A stretch of 64,000 nucleotides of DNA from Pandoraea iniqua (GCF_902459685.1 NZ_CABPSF010000006.1:1-64000), one strand, 5' to 3'; counted from the first letter of the stretch, positions 42,312-51,664 are shown. Notes: generated by a model from the letters alone, not told the origin. Numbers and translations: made by a program.

Positions 42312-42788
42312 TCAAAGGTCGGCTTGCGTCTGCGCGAGACCGAACTCGAGCATGGCGGGCACGAAGCAATGGTTGAGCGTGTCGCGTCGCGAGAGTTTGG
42401 TCAGCACATAGCGGCGGAAGGCGGTGAGGGTGCCCCAGTCGCCGACGTCGGGCGGCAGCAGATCGGCCAGTTCGCACTGTTTGAGCAAGCCCGGGGGCAG
42501 GGCATTGGTGTCTTGCCATGCGGTGGGCGCCGCGTCGGTACTGCGTTCGACCGGCTGGCCCAGATGCTGTTCTGCAATCTCATCCAGACGCGCCGCAAAA
42601 TCTTCATCGCCGGGCACGCAGGAGGCCAGCGTCTCGCGCGCCTCATAGGGCAGCCGTTGCCAGTCGGCCAGTGACAGATGCTGACCGCTGTGATCCAGAT
42701 TGAAACGGATCGCCATCGTGATGAACTTCAGGTCTTCGCAGGCTTCGATCTCGAAGACAAAGATCGGCAGACGCTGATAGAGATGCAT
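42312..42788 (-). CDS. Nitrate reductase-associated protein
   Basis: 158 residues from ATG 42788, with AGGAG eight bases upstream, which decides against the longer open frame. The stretch FEIEACEDLKFITMAIRFNLDHSG and the end VLTKLSRRDTLNHCFVPAMLEFG are typical for this conserved family, named after its occurrence near assimilatory nitrate reductase genes. No nitrate genes are adjacent here. The 450 bp between this gene and 43240 show no feature except the promoter region of the next ORF. Confidence 0.8.
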   Translation of the reverse strand: MHLYQRLPIFVFEIEACEDLKFITMAIRFNLDHSGQHLSLADWQRLPYEARETLASCVPGDEDFAARLDEIAEQHLGQPVERSTDAAPTAWQDTNALPPGLLKQCELADLLPPDVGDWGTLTAFRRYVLTKLSRRDTLNHCFVPAMLEFGLAQTQADL

Positions 42789-43239
42789 GAGCGTAACTCC
42801 TCGTGAGGCGACATATCGTGGCCAGACGATTGTACTCGCGCCATGCGAGCCGATGCGACAGCACGCACGATAGGGTGATGTCTGCGAAGTTGCGGTGAGG
42901 GTTCTTGGGTGAATTCCGAAAGTACATAGCCAAAACGAGATCGCGAGACGCTCCGCGCGACGCCTGCGCGTGACGTTCGTGGTTAACACATGGTCGGCAT
43001 GGTCGGCATGACCGCCATGATCGCAGGATGGCCGCAGCACTCGGTGTCGCCGGTGTGCCGTCAGCCGCCCTGTAGATGCCGATCGCCGCAAGCCTGCCGT
43101 CCGATTCGGTGACGACGGGGGAATCAGCGGATGACGACAGAATCGGCGCTGTGAAAATTCCTAGAGCGGTGCCCCAATCACGAAACCCTCCGGTTTTCCT
43201 AAGGTAAGCGTTTGCTCGCAGGATTCGACAGGAACCGAC

Positions 43240-43527
43240 ATGCCGACCAACGCCTCGCCGCTACCCTTCCCATTTGTGCCCGTCGTGCCAGCCTCGCGCC
43301 CGGCATCGCAGGCATACAGCGCCACGCCATCCACCACGCTTTCCACGCCTCCCTCACCTACCACACCCGCCACGCCCAAGGCCCGCGCGGCGCATCGAAG
43401 TGTCTCGGTCGGCGCGCGCCAGACGCCGGTCATGTCGCCCGACAGCGGGCTCGCCGACCTGCGCATCGATGTCGTTCGTGCCGTGGCGTGCGCCGACGTG
43501 CCGTTGCTCGGCGCGATTGTCCGATGA
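43240..43527 (+). CDS. Pro/Ala/Thr-rich small protein coupled to downstream gene
   Basis: 95 residues from ATG 43240, with AGGAA seven bases upstream. The first 50 residues are rich in Pro, Ala, Ser and Thr, and the last part (DLRIDVVRAVACADVPLLG) is different and holds the only cysteine. Its TGA overlaps the start of the next gene (ATGA), a sign that both are translated together. I do not recognise the family. Size, cysteine near the end and coupling to an oxygenase-like gene would suit a precursor of a modified peptide, but no YcaO, radical-SAM or transporter gene is near, so that remains a hypothesis. Confidence 0.55.
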   Translation: MPTNASPLPFPFVPVVPASRPASQAYSATPSTTLSTPPSPTTPATPKARAAHRSVSVGARQTPVMSPDSGLADLRIDVVRAVACADVPLLGAIVR

Positions 43528-44504
43528 GTGCCGTGCCTGTCGTGCCTAATTCACCCGATAGTTCTCGCCCCGTGCCGGACGCCGGGAAGCAGAGTCCGGC
43601 GGTCTGGCTCATCGTGTCGCCGCATGCGGAGTGGTCGTGTGCGGGCGATGTGGTCACCGTGGCGTCGCGCGAGGTGTCGTGCACGTTGCGCGGCACTTCA
43701 CCCGAAGTGCCCGCATGGCTGGAGCGCTTGCAACATGGCGTGCTGCTGGCGTCGGCACCCGCCCCGGGCACATGGCTCGCGACGCTCGTCGACGAAGAAC
43801 TCGCCAGTGTGTTGCCCGCCACCGATCCCGATATCGTGGCGGCCTTCGGGAAGATCTGCGATGTGTGGATGCGCGGCATTTTCGCGTCGCCGTTCTGGGC
43901 GCGCTTTCTCGCCGGGGAGTCGAGCGAAATTCAGGTGCTGGCGTTTCTCGCCCAGTTGTATCACCGGGCGGCAGGCGCCGACGTGCACAACCGCATTGCC
44001 GTCGAGCGCTGTACCGACCCCGTGTTGCGACCGATTCTGTTGCGGCAATACCGGGAGCAGCGCGGGCAGGCGACCATGCTCGCTGCCGGGTTGTTGCGGT
44101 GCGGTGCGGCGGCACGCACGTTTCTCGATAGCGGGGCGTTCGATGCGACACATGCGCTGGTCGATTTCATCATCGAAGCGGCGGGTGACATGCCGGGCTA
44201 TGTCGGCTGCTGCGCGTTGTGTCAGGCCCCCGCGGCGGCGCGTGCCGTAAGCGAGATCGAAGCGCAGTTCGATGCGTTATCGCAGCGCTATCCTTCGGCG
44301 GCCGACGGCTTCGCGGCGGTGTGTGCACATGCGCGCCACGATGCCAGCGTCTGCGGGGGTACGCCGTTGTTGTCGCTCTGGGTGCAGGAGGCCGGGCCGC
44401 CCGATGCGGCGGCGCGCCTGCGCATGTTGCGCGGGGCGTTCGGCGTAGCGGCGGCGTATCGCGCGATGTTCGACGCGTTGTACCGGCTCGACGAGGATCT
44501 TTGA
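43524..44504 (+). CDS. Heme-oxygenase/TenA-like protein with N-terminal RRE-like region
   Basis: 326 residues from ATG 43524 inside the stop of the preceding ORF. After an N-terminal tail, residues 27-72 (WLIVSPHAEWSC, VVTVASREVSCTL, VPAWLERLQHG) alternate like the winged-helix region that binds precursor leaders in some peptide-modifying enzymes. From about 115 on there are mostly helices of the heme-oxygenase-like diiron or TenA fold: SSEIQVLAFLAQLYHRAAGAD, QYREQRGQATML and AHARHDASVCGG. The domain reading is a visual judgement, so the function is uncertain. Confidence 0.55.
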   Translation: MSAVPVVPNSPDSSRPVPDAGKQSPAVWLIVSPHAEWSCAGDVVTVASREVSCTLRGTSPEVPAWLERLQHGVLLASAPAPGTWLATLVDEELASVLPATDPDIVAAFGKICDVWMRGIFASPFWARFLAGESSEIQVLAFLAQLYHRAAGADVHNRIAVERCTDPVLRPILLRQYREQRGQATMLAAGLLRCGAAARTFLDSGAFDATHALVDFIIEAAGDMPGYVGCCALCQAPAAARAVSEIEAQFDALSQRYPSAADGFAAVCAHARHDASVCGGTPLLSLWVQEAGPPDAAARLRMLRGAFGVAAAYRAMFDALYRLDEDL

Positions 44505-44600
44505 GCCTGCATAAGATGCACCCGGATGGGGCGCACGCCTCGTATAATGGCGTCCCAACGGCGGGGGCGGTTGCGACTTCGCGCCGTCCGCCCCCTGACC

Positions 44601-45494
44601 ATGACAACCCAACTCGCCTACCTCGCCGCGCTCGGTGCCGCCCTTTGCTGGGCTTGCAGCGGCATGATCGCCATCACGCCTGTTCGTCAGGCCGGTTCCT
44701 TCCCGTTCAACTACGCCCGCATGCTGCTCGTCTTCGCGATGTTGCTCTTCGCGCTGGCGGTGTTGCGCGGCTGGCCGTCGCTCACGGCTGAACAGTGGCT
44801 GCGGCTGTGCGCATCGGGGCTCATCGGCATTCTGGTGGGCGACACCATTCTCTACACGTCGCTCGGCCGTCTCGGTCCGCGCCGCAACTCCATCATCTTC
44901 GCGACCAATGCGCCGATGACCGCCATGCTCGGTTACTTCTGGCTAGGCGAAGCCTTGGGCTGGCGAGCGATCGTCGGCGTCGCGCTGGTGACGGCAGGCG
45001 TGGCGCTGGCCATTGCGTTCGGCGGCCGGCGCGAAGATGCGCACCACTGGGAATCGGTGCGCGGTGATGTGCGCGTGGGCGTGTTGATCGGCCTGACGGC
45101 GGCGCTCTGTCACTCGATCGGCACCTTGATCGCCAAGCCGGTGATGGCGGCGGGCGTCGACCCCGTGGGGGCGTCGGCGGTGCGTGTGGGGGTATCGGCG
45201 CTTGGGCTCACGATACTGGCCGCACGGCGCGGGCGCAGCATCTTCTCGGCGTTCACGCCCGGTACACTGGCCCTGACGGCGTTGTCGGGCTTCGTTGGCG
45301 TGGCGGTCGGCATGACGCTGCTGCTCTACGGCATGGGCCACGGCAATACCGGGGTGATCGCCACGCTCTCGGCGACCACGCCGGTGATGGTGCTGCCGTT
45401 GCTCTGGATCCGAACGCGTCAGCGTCCGGCAGCCGGGGCGTGGGTGGGGGCGCTGATTGCGAGTGCGGGTGTCGCGATGATCTTCAATCGCTGA
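44601..45494 (+). CDS. EamA-family (DMT) transporter
   Basis: 297 residues from ATG 44601. Two EamA repeats with ten membrane helices in total: ALCWACSGMIA at the beginning, GDTILYTSLGRLGPRRNSI near 85, and in the second half GTLIAKPVMAAGVDP and GHGNTGVIATLSATTPV. A drug/metabolite exporter of unknown substrate. No clear ribosome site is seen before the ATG, so the start may be elsewhere in 44526-44601. Confidence 0.9.
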   Translation: MTTQLAYLAALGAALCWACSGMIAITPVRQAGSFPFNYARMLLVFAMLLFALAVLRGWPSLTAEQWLRLCASGLIGILVGDTILYTSLGRLGPRRNSIIFATNAPMTAMLGYFWLGEALGWRAIVGVALVTAGVALAIAFGGRREDAHHWESVRGDVRVGVLIGLTAALCHSIGTLIAKPVMAAGVDPVGASAVRVGVSALGLTILAARRGRSIFSAFTPGTLALTALSGFVGVAVGMTLLLYGMGHGNTGVIATLSATTPVMVLPLLWIRTRQRPAAGAWVGALIASAGVAMIFNR

Positions 45495-45536
45495 GTGTTT
45501 TAGCGTTTGAGTGTTTGGGCGTCGTGCGTTGGTGAA

Positions 45537-46379
45537 TCAACGCGTCAGCGGCGACCGCAAGCTTTCGGTGTTCTGCGACGGGGCGTCGTCAGACAGACTC
45601 GCCAGCGCAGACGCGGCGGTGGGCTGCGTTTCGCTCACTGCCGGGCGCGGCGCCGACGGCGTGAGCAGGCGGCGCAGCCATGCCGCAAGCCGTTCGAACA
45701 CACTCGGATCGTCGTTGAAGATCTCGGGGCGCAGCACGCGCAGGTACTCGAGAATTTGATCGGCCTCCTGACGACCGACCGAACCGTAGATCACGGCGAG
45801 ATCGAGCAGGGCCTGCAATTCACCCAGCTTCTCGCGCGCCTGCAACGGGCGCGCCGTTTCCACACCGCGTTTAGCCTCGAACACGCGCTCGCGCAACACC
45901 GACGCTGCGCGCCACGCAGGGGTCTGCAAGGTGGCCTCCAGTGTGCGCAAATCTTGGGCCGACGTGACGATCTGTCCGGCCAGCGACTCCACGATGCGCT
46001 CTTCTCCCTTCGCTTCACGCACGATGCCTTCGGCCCAGCGGCTGGCCTGACGCGACATGTCCTCGCGCGTCCATTCCGGGCGCGAGACGAAGTAGAAACC
46101 GTGCTGGCGGGCCTGATTCAGGATGATCGAAACGACATCCGGAAACTGCTTATCGAACGTGCGCTTGGCCCACGCGTAGTGACCGCCTGCGAGCAGTTGC
46201 GCGACGGCGGCTTCGGTCAGCGGCACGGTGCTGTCGAGCAGGCGTGCGCGCAGGAAATCGTCGAACAGGGGCGGCGTGAAGTGACGGTCGACGGCGGCAG
46301 AAATGCGCACGAACGCGTCGAAGTCCTTTTGCAGATCCGCGAGTGCGGTGTCGGACAGGGTGAGAGAGATACGGCTCAT
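45537..46379 (-). CDS. Hypothetical protein, 280 aa
   Basis: A soluble, helix-rich protein without a family I can name. It begins MSRISLTLSDTALADLQKDF, has no membrane segment and ends in a Ser/Pro/Thr-rich tail. It is convergent with the EamA gene. The 355-bp gap up to the egt terminator (46380-46735) shows no recognisable gene. Confidence 0.65.
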   Translation of the reverse strand: MSRISLTLSDTALADLQKDFDAFVRISAAVDRHFTPPLFDDFLRARLLDSTVPLTEAAVAQLLAGGHYAWAKRTFDKQFPDVVSIILNQARQHGFYFVSRPEWTREDMSRQASRWAEGIVREAKGEERIVESLAGQIVTSAQDLRTLEATLQTPAWRAASVLRERVFEAKRGVETARPLQAREKLGELQALLDLAVIYGSVGRQEADQILEYLRVLRPEIFNDDPSVFERLAAWLRRLLTPSAPRPAVSETQPTAASALASLSDDAPSQNTESLRSPLTR

Positions 46380-46735
46380 CGTGACAGGCTCCCGGCCACT
46401 GCGACGGCGCGATACCAGTCGTCACGCGAGCCTGTCATGGCCCGGCGAGCGTCTGCCTGAGTGCAGCGGGCCGGATGCGGCGTCGCCGGAGCCCGTGCCA
46501 CGTGCATCCCCGTTGCGCGTGAAGTCATTGCAGCGATACGTGTAATCGGTGCGCCCGGGTCGTTGCCGTGCGCTATGAAGATGGCCATCGATACGCGTCG
46601 CAGTCTCGCGGCGTGCGTGGCCCCATATGGCGGCGATTCTAGCGTATTCGTCGCCAGCAAGTCACCGCGATTCATTAAACCGCTGTCGAATCCACAGTTT
46701 GCAGAGCGATTGTTGTGGATCCCCTCAGGTAAACG

Positions 46736-46775
46736 GCACAAACGCAGCAGAACTTTAGGGCTGCTGCGTTTGTGC
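46736..46775 (-). terminator. Terminator of the egtBD operon
   Basis: A perfect 15-bp stem, GCACAAACGCAGCAG (46736-46750) with CTGCTGCGTTTGTGC (46761-46775), 25 bp after the egtD stop. Stable but lacks a long T-run. Confidence 0.75.
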
Positions 46776-46799
46776 GTTACATGCACTGCGTTGGGGCGT

Positions 46800-47780
46800 T
46801 CAGCCGGTGGCCGGGCCCAGTAGATAGACGGCGAAGCGCGAGCGCGCGTCGTGCCACACGCGCTCGACATCCCAGCCTGCCGAGGTGGCGAGTGTGCGGA
46901 ATTCCGTGGGACCGTATTTGTAGGAATTCTCAGTGTGGATGGACTCGCCGGCCGCAAACGTGAAGCGCTGGCCGAGCACGTCGGCGTGGCACGGGCGCTG
47001 GGCGACCAGATGCATCTCGATGCGGCTCGCGGCCGCATTGAAACGCGCTTCATGCCGGAAAGCGTCGAGCGGCAGGTTGCCGTCGAGTTCGCGGTTGATG
47101 CGCACGAGCAGGTTCAGGTCGAACTGCGCCGTCACGCCGCGTGCATCGTCGTAGGCGGGTAGGAGCACCGCCGGGTCTTTGCAGGCATCCACCCCGACGA
47201 CCATGCGTCGGCGCGGTCCGAGCATTTTGCCCACATGAGCCAGAAATGCGGCCGCCTGACCCGGCGCGAAGTTGCCGATGGTCGAGCCGGGGAAGAAGCC
47301 CAGACGCGGGCCTTGGGTGTCGTGCAATTGCGGAGGAAGCCGGAAGGGCCGCGTGAAGTCGGCACGTACCGGCAGCATCGGAATGCCCGGACAACGGCGC
47401 GCCAAGGCGGCGACGGCGTCGTCGAGAAAATCGTCGGCAATATCGACCGGCACGTAGGCCCGTGGCGTGACGAGGGCGTCGAGCAGCAACGGGGTCTTAC
47501 GGCTGGAGCCGCTGCCGAATTCGACGACGACGGCGTCCGGGCCGATCACATCGGCAATCGCGGCGGCGCATTCGCCGAGCAGGGCGGTTTCGGTGCGGGT
47601 CTGGTAGTACTCGTCGAGGCCGGTGATTTCCTCGAAGAGCTCGCTGCCGCGCCGGTCGTAGAGCCAGACGCTGGGCAGCGACTTGGGGGTATGGCCGAGA
47701 CCGGTGAGCACGTCGGTGGCAAACGCGTTCTCGGGCAGTGACGGGCAAACGAATGCCGTGGCTTGGGTGGCATGCGACAT
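46800..47780 (-). CDS. egtD: L-histidine N-alpha-methyltransferase EgtD
   Basis: 326 residues from ATG 47780. The methyltransferase domain shows SVWLYDRRGSELFEEITGLDEYY (written 35-57), VVVEFGSGSSRKTPLLL with the AdoMet loop, and LGFFPGSTIGNF with the EgtD hallmark. It trimethylates histidine to hercynine in the first step of ergothioneine synthesis. Its start overlaps the egtB stop (TGATG), so the two genes are coupled. Confidence 0.95.
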   Translation of the reverse strand: MSHATQATAFVCPSLPENAFATDVLTGLGHTPKSLPSVWLYDRRGSELFEEITGLDEYYQTRTETALLGECAAAIADVIGPDAVVVEFGSGSSRKTPLLLDALVTPRAYVPVDIADDFLDDAVAALARRCPGIPMLPVRADFTRPFRLPPQLHDTQGPRLGFFPGSTIGNFAPGQAAAFLAHVGKMLGPRRRMVVGVDACKDPAVLLPAYDDARGVTAQFDLNLLVRINRELDGNLPLDAFRHEARFNAAASRIEMHLVAQRPCHADVLGQRFTFAAGESIHTENSYKYGPTEFRTLATSAGWDVERVWHDARSRFAVYLLGPATG

Positions 47781-49132
47781 CAGCGGTCCTCCGCGAGCCT
47801 CAGGCCGCAGAACTGCCAGCGCTGATGCGGGTAGAAGAAGTTGCGGTACGTCGCACGCGAGTGTCCCGCCGGGGTTGCCAGCGAGCCGCCACGCAGCACG
47901 AATTGTCCGCACATGAACTTGCCGTTGTATTCGCCGACGGCCCCCGCTGCCGTCCGGAATCCGGGATAAGCGACATACGGGCTCGCGGTCCATTGCCAGA
48001 CCGGGCCATAGAGCTGCTGCATCGGGGAGTTCTCGTGCGCGGCCTGTGCTACTTGGGCTACGTGTGCCGCGACCTCCCACTCGTGTTCTGTTGGCAACCG
48101 CTTGCCGGCCCAGCGCGCAAACGCGTCGGCCTCGAAATAACTCACGTGTTGCACGGGCGCGTTGTCGTCGACCGGTTGCATGCCGGCGAGTGTCATCGCG
48201 TGCCATTCGCCGTTGCGCAATTCCCAGTAGAGCGGATGCCCCCAGCCGTCGCGCTGAACGGTGGCCCAGCCGTCAGAGAGCCAGAGGCCCGCGATGCGAT
48301 AGCCGCCGTCTTCGATGAAGTCGCGCCATTCGCCGTTGGTCACCACGCGCGAGGCGATGGCAAAGGGGCGTAACAGGTAGTCGTGCGCTGGGGTTTCGCA
48401 ATCGAACGCAAACGACTCGCCGTTGTTGCCGATGGTATGCCGTCCGCCCGCGTGTTCGATCCATTGCAACGGGAGGTCGCGATGCGTTTCACGACCGGCA
48501 TCGCGAATGATTTCACGATGCGCGGGCCGCAGCGGATTCTGCGAGAACAGATGCAGCAAGTCGGTGTGCATCAGTTCCTGATGTTGCTCTTCGTGATGCA
48601 GGCCGAGCGTGATCAGGTCGGAGACTTCGCGCGGCAGATCGGCATGCAGCAGCATCTCGTGCATGGCGCTGTCGACATGTTGCCGATAGCGCACGATCTC
48701 ATCGAGCGTGGGGCGCGTGAGCAGCCCCCGTTGCGGACGCGGATGACGCGGACCAGCGGCTTCGTAATACGAGTTGAAGAGAAACGCGAAACGCGGATCG
48801 TAGGGGTGATAGCGCTTGCCCGAGAGCGCGCCGTGTTCACCGAGCAGAAAGGTCTCGAAGAACCACGTCGTGTGCGCGAGATGCCACTTGATCGGGCTCG
48901 CATCGGGCATCGACTGCACGGTGGCATCGGCGTCCGACAGGCCGGTGGCGAACGCGACCGAGGCGGCGCGCACGGCATCGAACCGGTCGGCGAGCGCGCG
49001 GCCAGACGCACCATATGCGCCAGATGCACCCAATGCGCCATCAGGCCCATCGCGCGCGGTGCGCGAGACAGTGGCGGAGGGGGAGGTGCCGGAGGGCGCC
49101 TCGGCTTGCGACGTACAACAAGGGACGGTCAT
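47780..49132 (-). CDS. egtB: Ergothioneine sulfoxide synthase EgtB
   Basis: 450 residues. An N-terminal DinB-like region with HLAHTTWFFE near 84 and LGLHHEEQHQELMHTD near 177 supplies the iron-binding histidines, and the C-terminal FGE-sulfatase domain has VQHVSYFEADAFARWAGKRLPTEHEWE (near 326) and CGLRLAEDR at the end. EgtB joins hercynine to a thiol donor in an iron- and oxygen-dependent step. The first 40 residues hold a short GASG-type repeat and are not conserved. No egtA, egtC or egtE gene is adjacent. Confidence 0.94.
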   Translation of the reverse strand: MTVPCCTSQAEAPSGTSPSATVSRTARDGPDGALGASGAYGASGRALADRFDAVRAASVAFATGLSDADATVQSMPDASPIKWHLAHTTWFFETFLLGEHGALSGKRYHPYDPRFAFLFNSYYEAAGPRHPRPQRGLLTRPTLDEIVRYRQHVDSAMHEMLLHADLPREVSDLITLGLHHEEQHQELMHTDLLHLFSQNPLRPAHREIIRDAGRETHRDLPLQWIEHAGGRHTIGNNGESFAFDCETPAHDYLLRPFAIASRVVTNGEWRDFIEDGGYRIAGLWLSDGWATVQRDGWGHPLYWELRNGEWHAMTLAGMQPVDDNAPVQHVSYFEADAFARWAGKRLPTEHEWEVAAHVAQVAQAAHENSPMQQLYGPVWQWTASPYVAYPGFRTAAGAVGEYNGKFMCGQFVLRGGSLATPAGHSRATYRNFFYPHQRWQFCGLRLAEDR

Positions 49133-49254
49133 GGGGACACACCGTGTTGTGAAACGTGCGCTCTATTGTAGACCTGTTGACGTCGCTCCGTATGACACTC
49201 GGGGAGGACATGTCCTGCGCCCGGGTCAATGCCCGGTGCACCTACATCGATGGC

Positions 49255-49779
49255 CTACATCAACCACCCGGTGAGACCGAGCAGGCTGCCGCCGGCGATG
49301 AGCCAGAGCGGGTTCCAGCGGGTACGCAGGGTGATGACGATGGCGACAACCGTCACCAGCGCGCGGGCGAGATTGATGTCGATTTCACGGGCCAGAATGG
49401 CGCTGCTGGCGGCGAGCAGGCCAACCGTGATCGGGGCAAGCCCCGCGCGCACGGCCCGCACCCAAGGCGAGCGCTCGTGCCGGTCGACCCAGCCGCCGAC
49501 CAGATACGCGAGTAACGAACTCGGCGCGCATTTGGCGAGCGTGGCGGTAAGGGCACCGGGCAGCCCGGCGGCTTGCAGGCCGATCAGCGTGACGGCCATG
49601 CCGTTCGGGCCGGGAGCCGCCTGTGCCAGCGAGAAGAAGGTGACGAATTGCGCGTCGGTGATCCAGTGGCGGGTTTCGACGGCGTAGCGATGGATGTCCG
49701 CGAGAGTGACGTTGGTGCCGCCGACCGCGAGCAGCGACCAGAGCGAACCGTGCAGAAAAAGATCGATGAGCGTGTGCAT
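49255..49779 (-). CDS. chrA: Short-chain chromate transporter, C-terminal half
   Basis: 174 residues with about five membrane helices and the CHR signature FFSLAQAAPGPNGMAVTLIG. It is one of two adjacent single-domain CHR proteins that together correspond to one full-length ChrA. The other half starts 13 bp upstream, so the two are cotranscribed and probably form a heterodimer for chromate efflux. Confidence 0.88.
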   Translation of the reverse strand: MHTLIDLFLHGSLWSLLAVGGTNVTLADIHRYAVETRHWITDAQFVTFFSLAQAAPGPNGMAVTLIGLQAAGLPGALTATLAKCAPSSLLAYLVGGWVDRHERSPWVRAVRAGLAPITVGLLAASSAILAREIDINLARALVTVVAIVITLRTRWNPLWLIAGGSLLGLTGWLM

Positions 49780-49791
49780 GGTGTGGCGCGC

Positions 49792-50469
49792 TCAGGCAGC
49801 ATCCGGCGGCGGGCGCATGCCATTGGCGTCGCGCTGTCGTCGCAGGTGGTAGGCCATGAGAATGGCACAAGGGCCCAGCACGCCGAGCACGACCAGCAGG
49901 GGCAGACCGAAGACGAAGCTGCCGATGAAGGTGGCGGCGGCGAAGGTCAGCGTGCTCCAGTGGCGTTCCAGCCCCGCGAGCAGGCGTAGGGCAGTGGCGA
50001 TGACCAGCCCCGTGGCGGCGGGCATCAGTCCCGAGAGCAGATGCTGGACAACTTGCGTCTGTCCCCACTGTGCGTAGGCGAAGCCGATGAGGATGATGAC
50101 GATGGTCGGGCAGAAGTAGAGCCCGGCGACGGCGGAGGCGGCACCGCGCGGCCCTTGAAAGCGCCGGCCGAGCACGGTGGCGATATTGGCGACGTTCGGG
50201 CCGGGCAGCAGTTGGGCGAGCGGCAGGAGTTCGGCGAATTCGCGATCGGTGAGCCACTGCTTCTGATCGACGACCATGCGGCGCGCCCACGGCAGCACAC
50301 CGCCGAAGCCGGTTGCTCCGACGCTGCCGAACGCGACAGCAAGCTGCCAGCACGAGGGCCGCGGCGCCGTGACCTGAGGATCGGCGGTGGGTTGTGTGCC
50401 CGCACCTGATGGCGTGGAGGGCAGGGAAGTTACGTCGTGACGATCGGAATTATCTGAATCGGCAGGCAT
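49792..50469 (-). CDS. chrA: Short-chain chromate transporter, N-terminal half
   Basis: 225 residues. After a hydrophilic 37-residue tail come the CHR segments FGSVGATGFGGVLPWARRMVV, LLPLAQLLPGPNVANIATVLG and a set of membrane helices. It precedes its partner (49255-49779) by 13 bp. No ChrB-type regulator is present. Confidence 0.88.
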   Translation of the reverse strand: MPADSDNSDRHDVTSLPSTPSGAGTQPTADPQVTAPRPSCWQLAVAFGSVGATGFGGVLPWARRMVVDQKQWLTDREFAELLPLAQLLPGPNVANIATVLGRRFQGPRGAASAVAGLYFCPTIVIILIGFAYAQWGQTQVVQHLLSGLMPAATGLVIATALRLLAGLERHWSTLTFAAATFIGSFVFGLPLLVVLGVLGPCAILMAYHLRRQRDANGMRPPPDAA

Positions 50470-50604
50470 GACGACGAAGCGATAGGAAGGAGAGGGCGTC
50501 TGGGAACGCGCACAAAGGCGACGTGCGGTTTCACTCGAGAACGGTAACGCGTGCGATGCTGCGCGTCTTGTTGGCTCGCTGCGTTGGCTGGCGGTCTCAG
50601 CGCA

Positions 50605-50808
50605 TCAAGTGGGCCCGCTACCGGATGGGCCATGAATCTCGTGCTCCAGCCGGACGACTTCTTGGGCGACGAGTGCGATGGCGTTACGAATTTCCATCAA
50701 CGCGGTGTAGAGCGCCTGTGCATTCTGGGGAGATTGCATGGCGACATCGCGGGCAGCGGATTCGATGGCGTCGAGCGACAGGGCGATGCGGTCGAGATTC
50801 TCCAGCAT
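50605..50808 (-). CDS. Small conserved helical protein, 67 aa
   Basis: Starts at ATG 50808 with GGAG nine bases upstream. The sequence MLENLDRIALSLDAIESAARDV is amphipathic and predicted to be a coiled helix. I do not recognise the family. Next to tRNA-Leu on the opposite strand. Confidence 0.55.
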   Translation of the reverse strand: MLENLDRIALSLDAIESAARDVAMQSPQNAQALYTALMEIRNAIALVAQEVVRLEHEIHGPSGSGPT

Positions 50809-50900
50809 GGGATCGATCTCCGGTGGAGCGCGCGCCGCGCGCATGCCGTCATGATACTCAACTGACGTAACGCGGTGGGGATGTTAGAATGCGCGACCCT

Positions 50901-50985
50901 GCCGGGGTGATGAAATTGGTAAACATAGCGGACTTAAAATCCGCCGCCTTCGGGCTTGCCGGTTCAAGTCCGGTCCCCGGTACCA
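50901..50985 (+). tRNA. tRNA-Leu (UAA)
   Basis: An 85-nt class II tRNA with a long variable arm (CCGCCTTCGGGCTT), acceptor GCCGGGG/CCCCGGT, encoded CCA and anticodon loop CTTAAAA giving UAA. Its 3' end is the probable integration target of the second island. Confidence 0.95.
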
Positions 50986-50986
50986 C
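50972..50986 (+). repeat. attL-type core of island 2
   Basis: GGTCCCCGGTACCAC at the tRNA-Leu 3' end, matched with one change at 57624-57638. The repeat is short compared with the 74-bp tRNA-Cys repeat, so this boundary is less certain. Confidence 0.5.
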
Positions 50987-51110
50987 TATGGCTCTAAGCC
51001 TAATCAAGCTAAACGCAGCAAACCCTATTATTTCAAGGGTTTGCGTGCTATCTTCCCTTCCCGACGCGGTGCTGGAACGTAGCCAGAAATAGCTGTTTTT
51101 TGCTACTCAG

Positions 51111-51142
51111 TGCACCGGATTTGCACCGGAATTTGCACCGGG
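51111..51142 (+). repeat. Three TTGCACCGG repeats, candidate integrase arm sites
   Basis: TGCACCGGAT, TTGCACCGGA and ATTTGCACCGG follow each other directly upstream of the integrase remnant. Short repeated boxes near an att site are typical arm-type recombinase sites. A related TTGCACC and TTTGCA pair lies at 57565-57580 near the other end. Confidence 0.45.
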
Positions 51143-51147
51143 AAAAA

Positions 51148-51664
51148 ATAGCGATATACATCAAGCGGGATGGGGGGGCAGGCGCAAGTGCGCCTCAAAG
51201 GGGTTAGCGTTTCGAAGAGATTCGCTAGTAAGGTCGATGCCGTCGCATGGACCACCCGCACCGAACACGACATCAACGTCGGCAAGATCACGCCCTGCAC
51301 AAAGCACACGCTTGCGGATGCGTTCCGCGAGTACGAAAAGCGGGTCTCCCCGACAAAACGGTCGGCCCGTTGGAAGGCGATCAGATTTGCGGCGTTCGTT
51401 CGCGACTTCCACGAGCTGGCCGCCAAGAACATCGCTGACGTGACCCCTGACGATATGGGCCGGTGGCGCGATGCTAGGCTCGCGGGCGAGTTGGCAGCAG
51501 GACGTCCGCCTGTTTGCAACGCAACCGTGCTGCGCGATATCAATCTCTATTCGAACGTATTCACAATGGCTAGGGATGAATGGCGCTGGATGCGTGAGAG
51601 TCCAATAACCGGGATGCGTCGTCCAACGGAGCCGCAGCCGCGCACCCGGCCAAGAGTAGTTTGA
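51148..51664 (+). pseudogene. Tyrosine integrase remnant, island 2
   Basis: The expected start is ATA (51148-51150) instead of ATG and reads AIYIKRDGG. A run of seven G (51172-51178) then shifts the frame into QAQVRLKGVSVSKRFASKVDAVAW, the usual integrase N-terminus, followed by a core-binding SAM-like domain to about LYSNVFTMARDEW. Soon after residue 150 the frame runs into a phage tail fragment, so the catalytic domain is deleted. Start loss, frameshift and deletion together mean the island can no longer move by itself. Confidence 0.78.
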
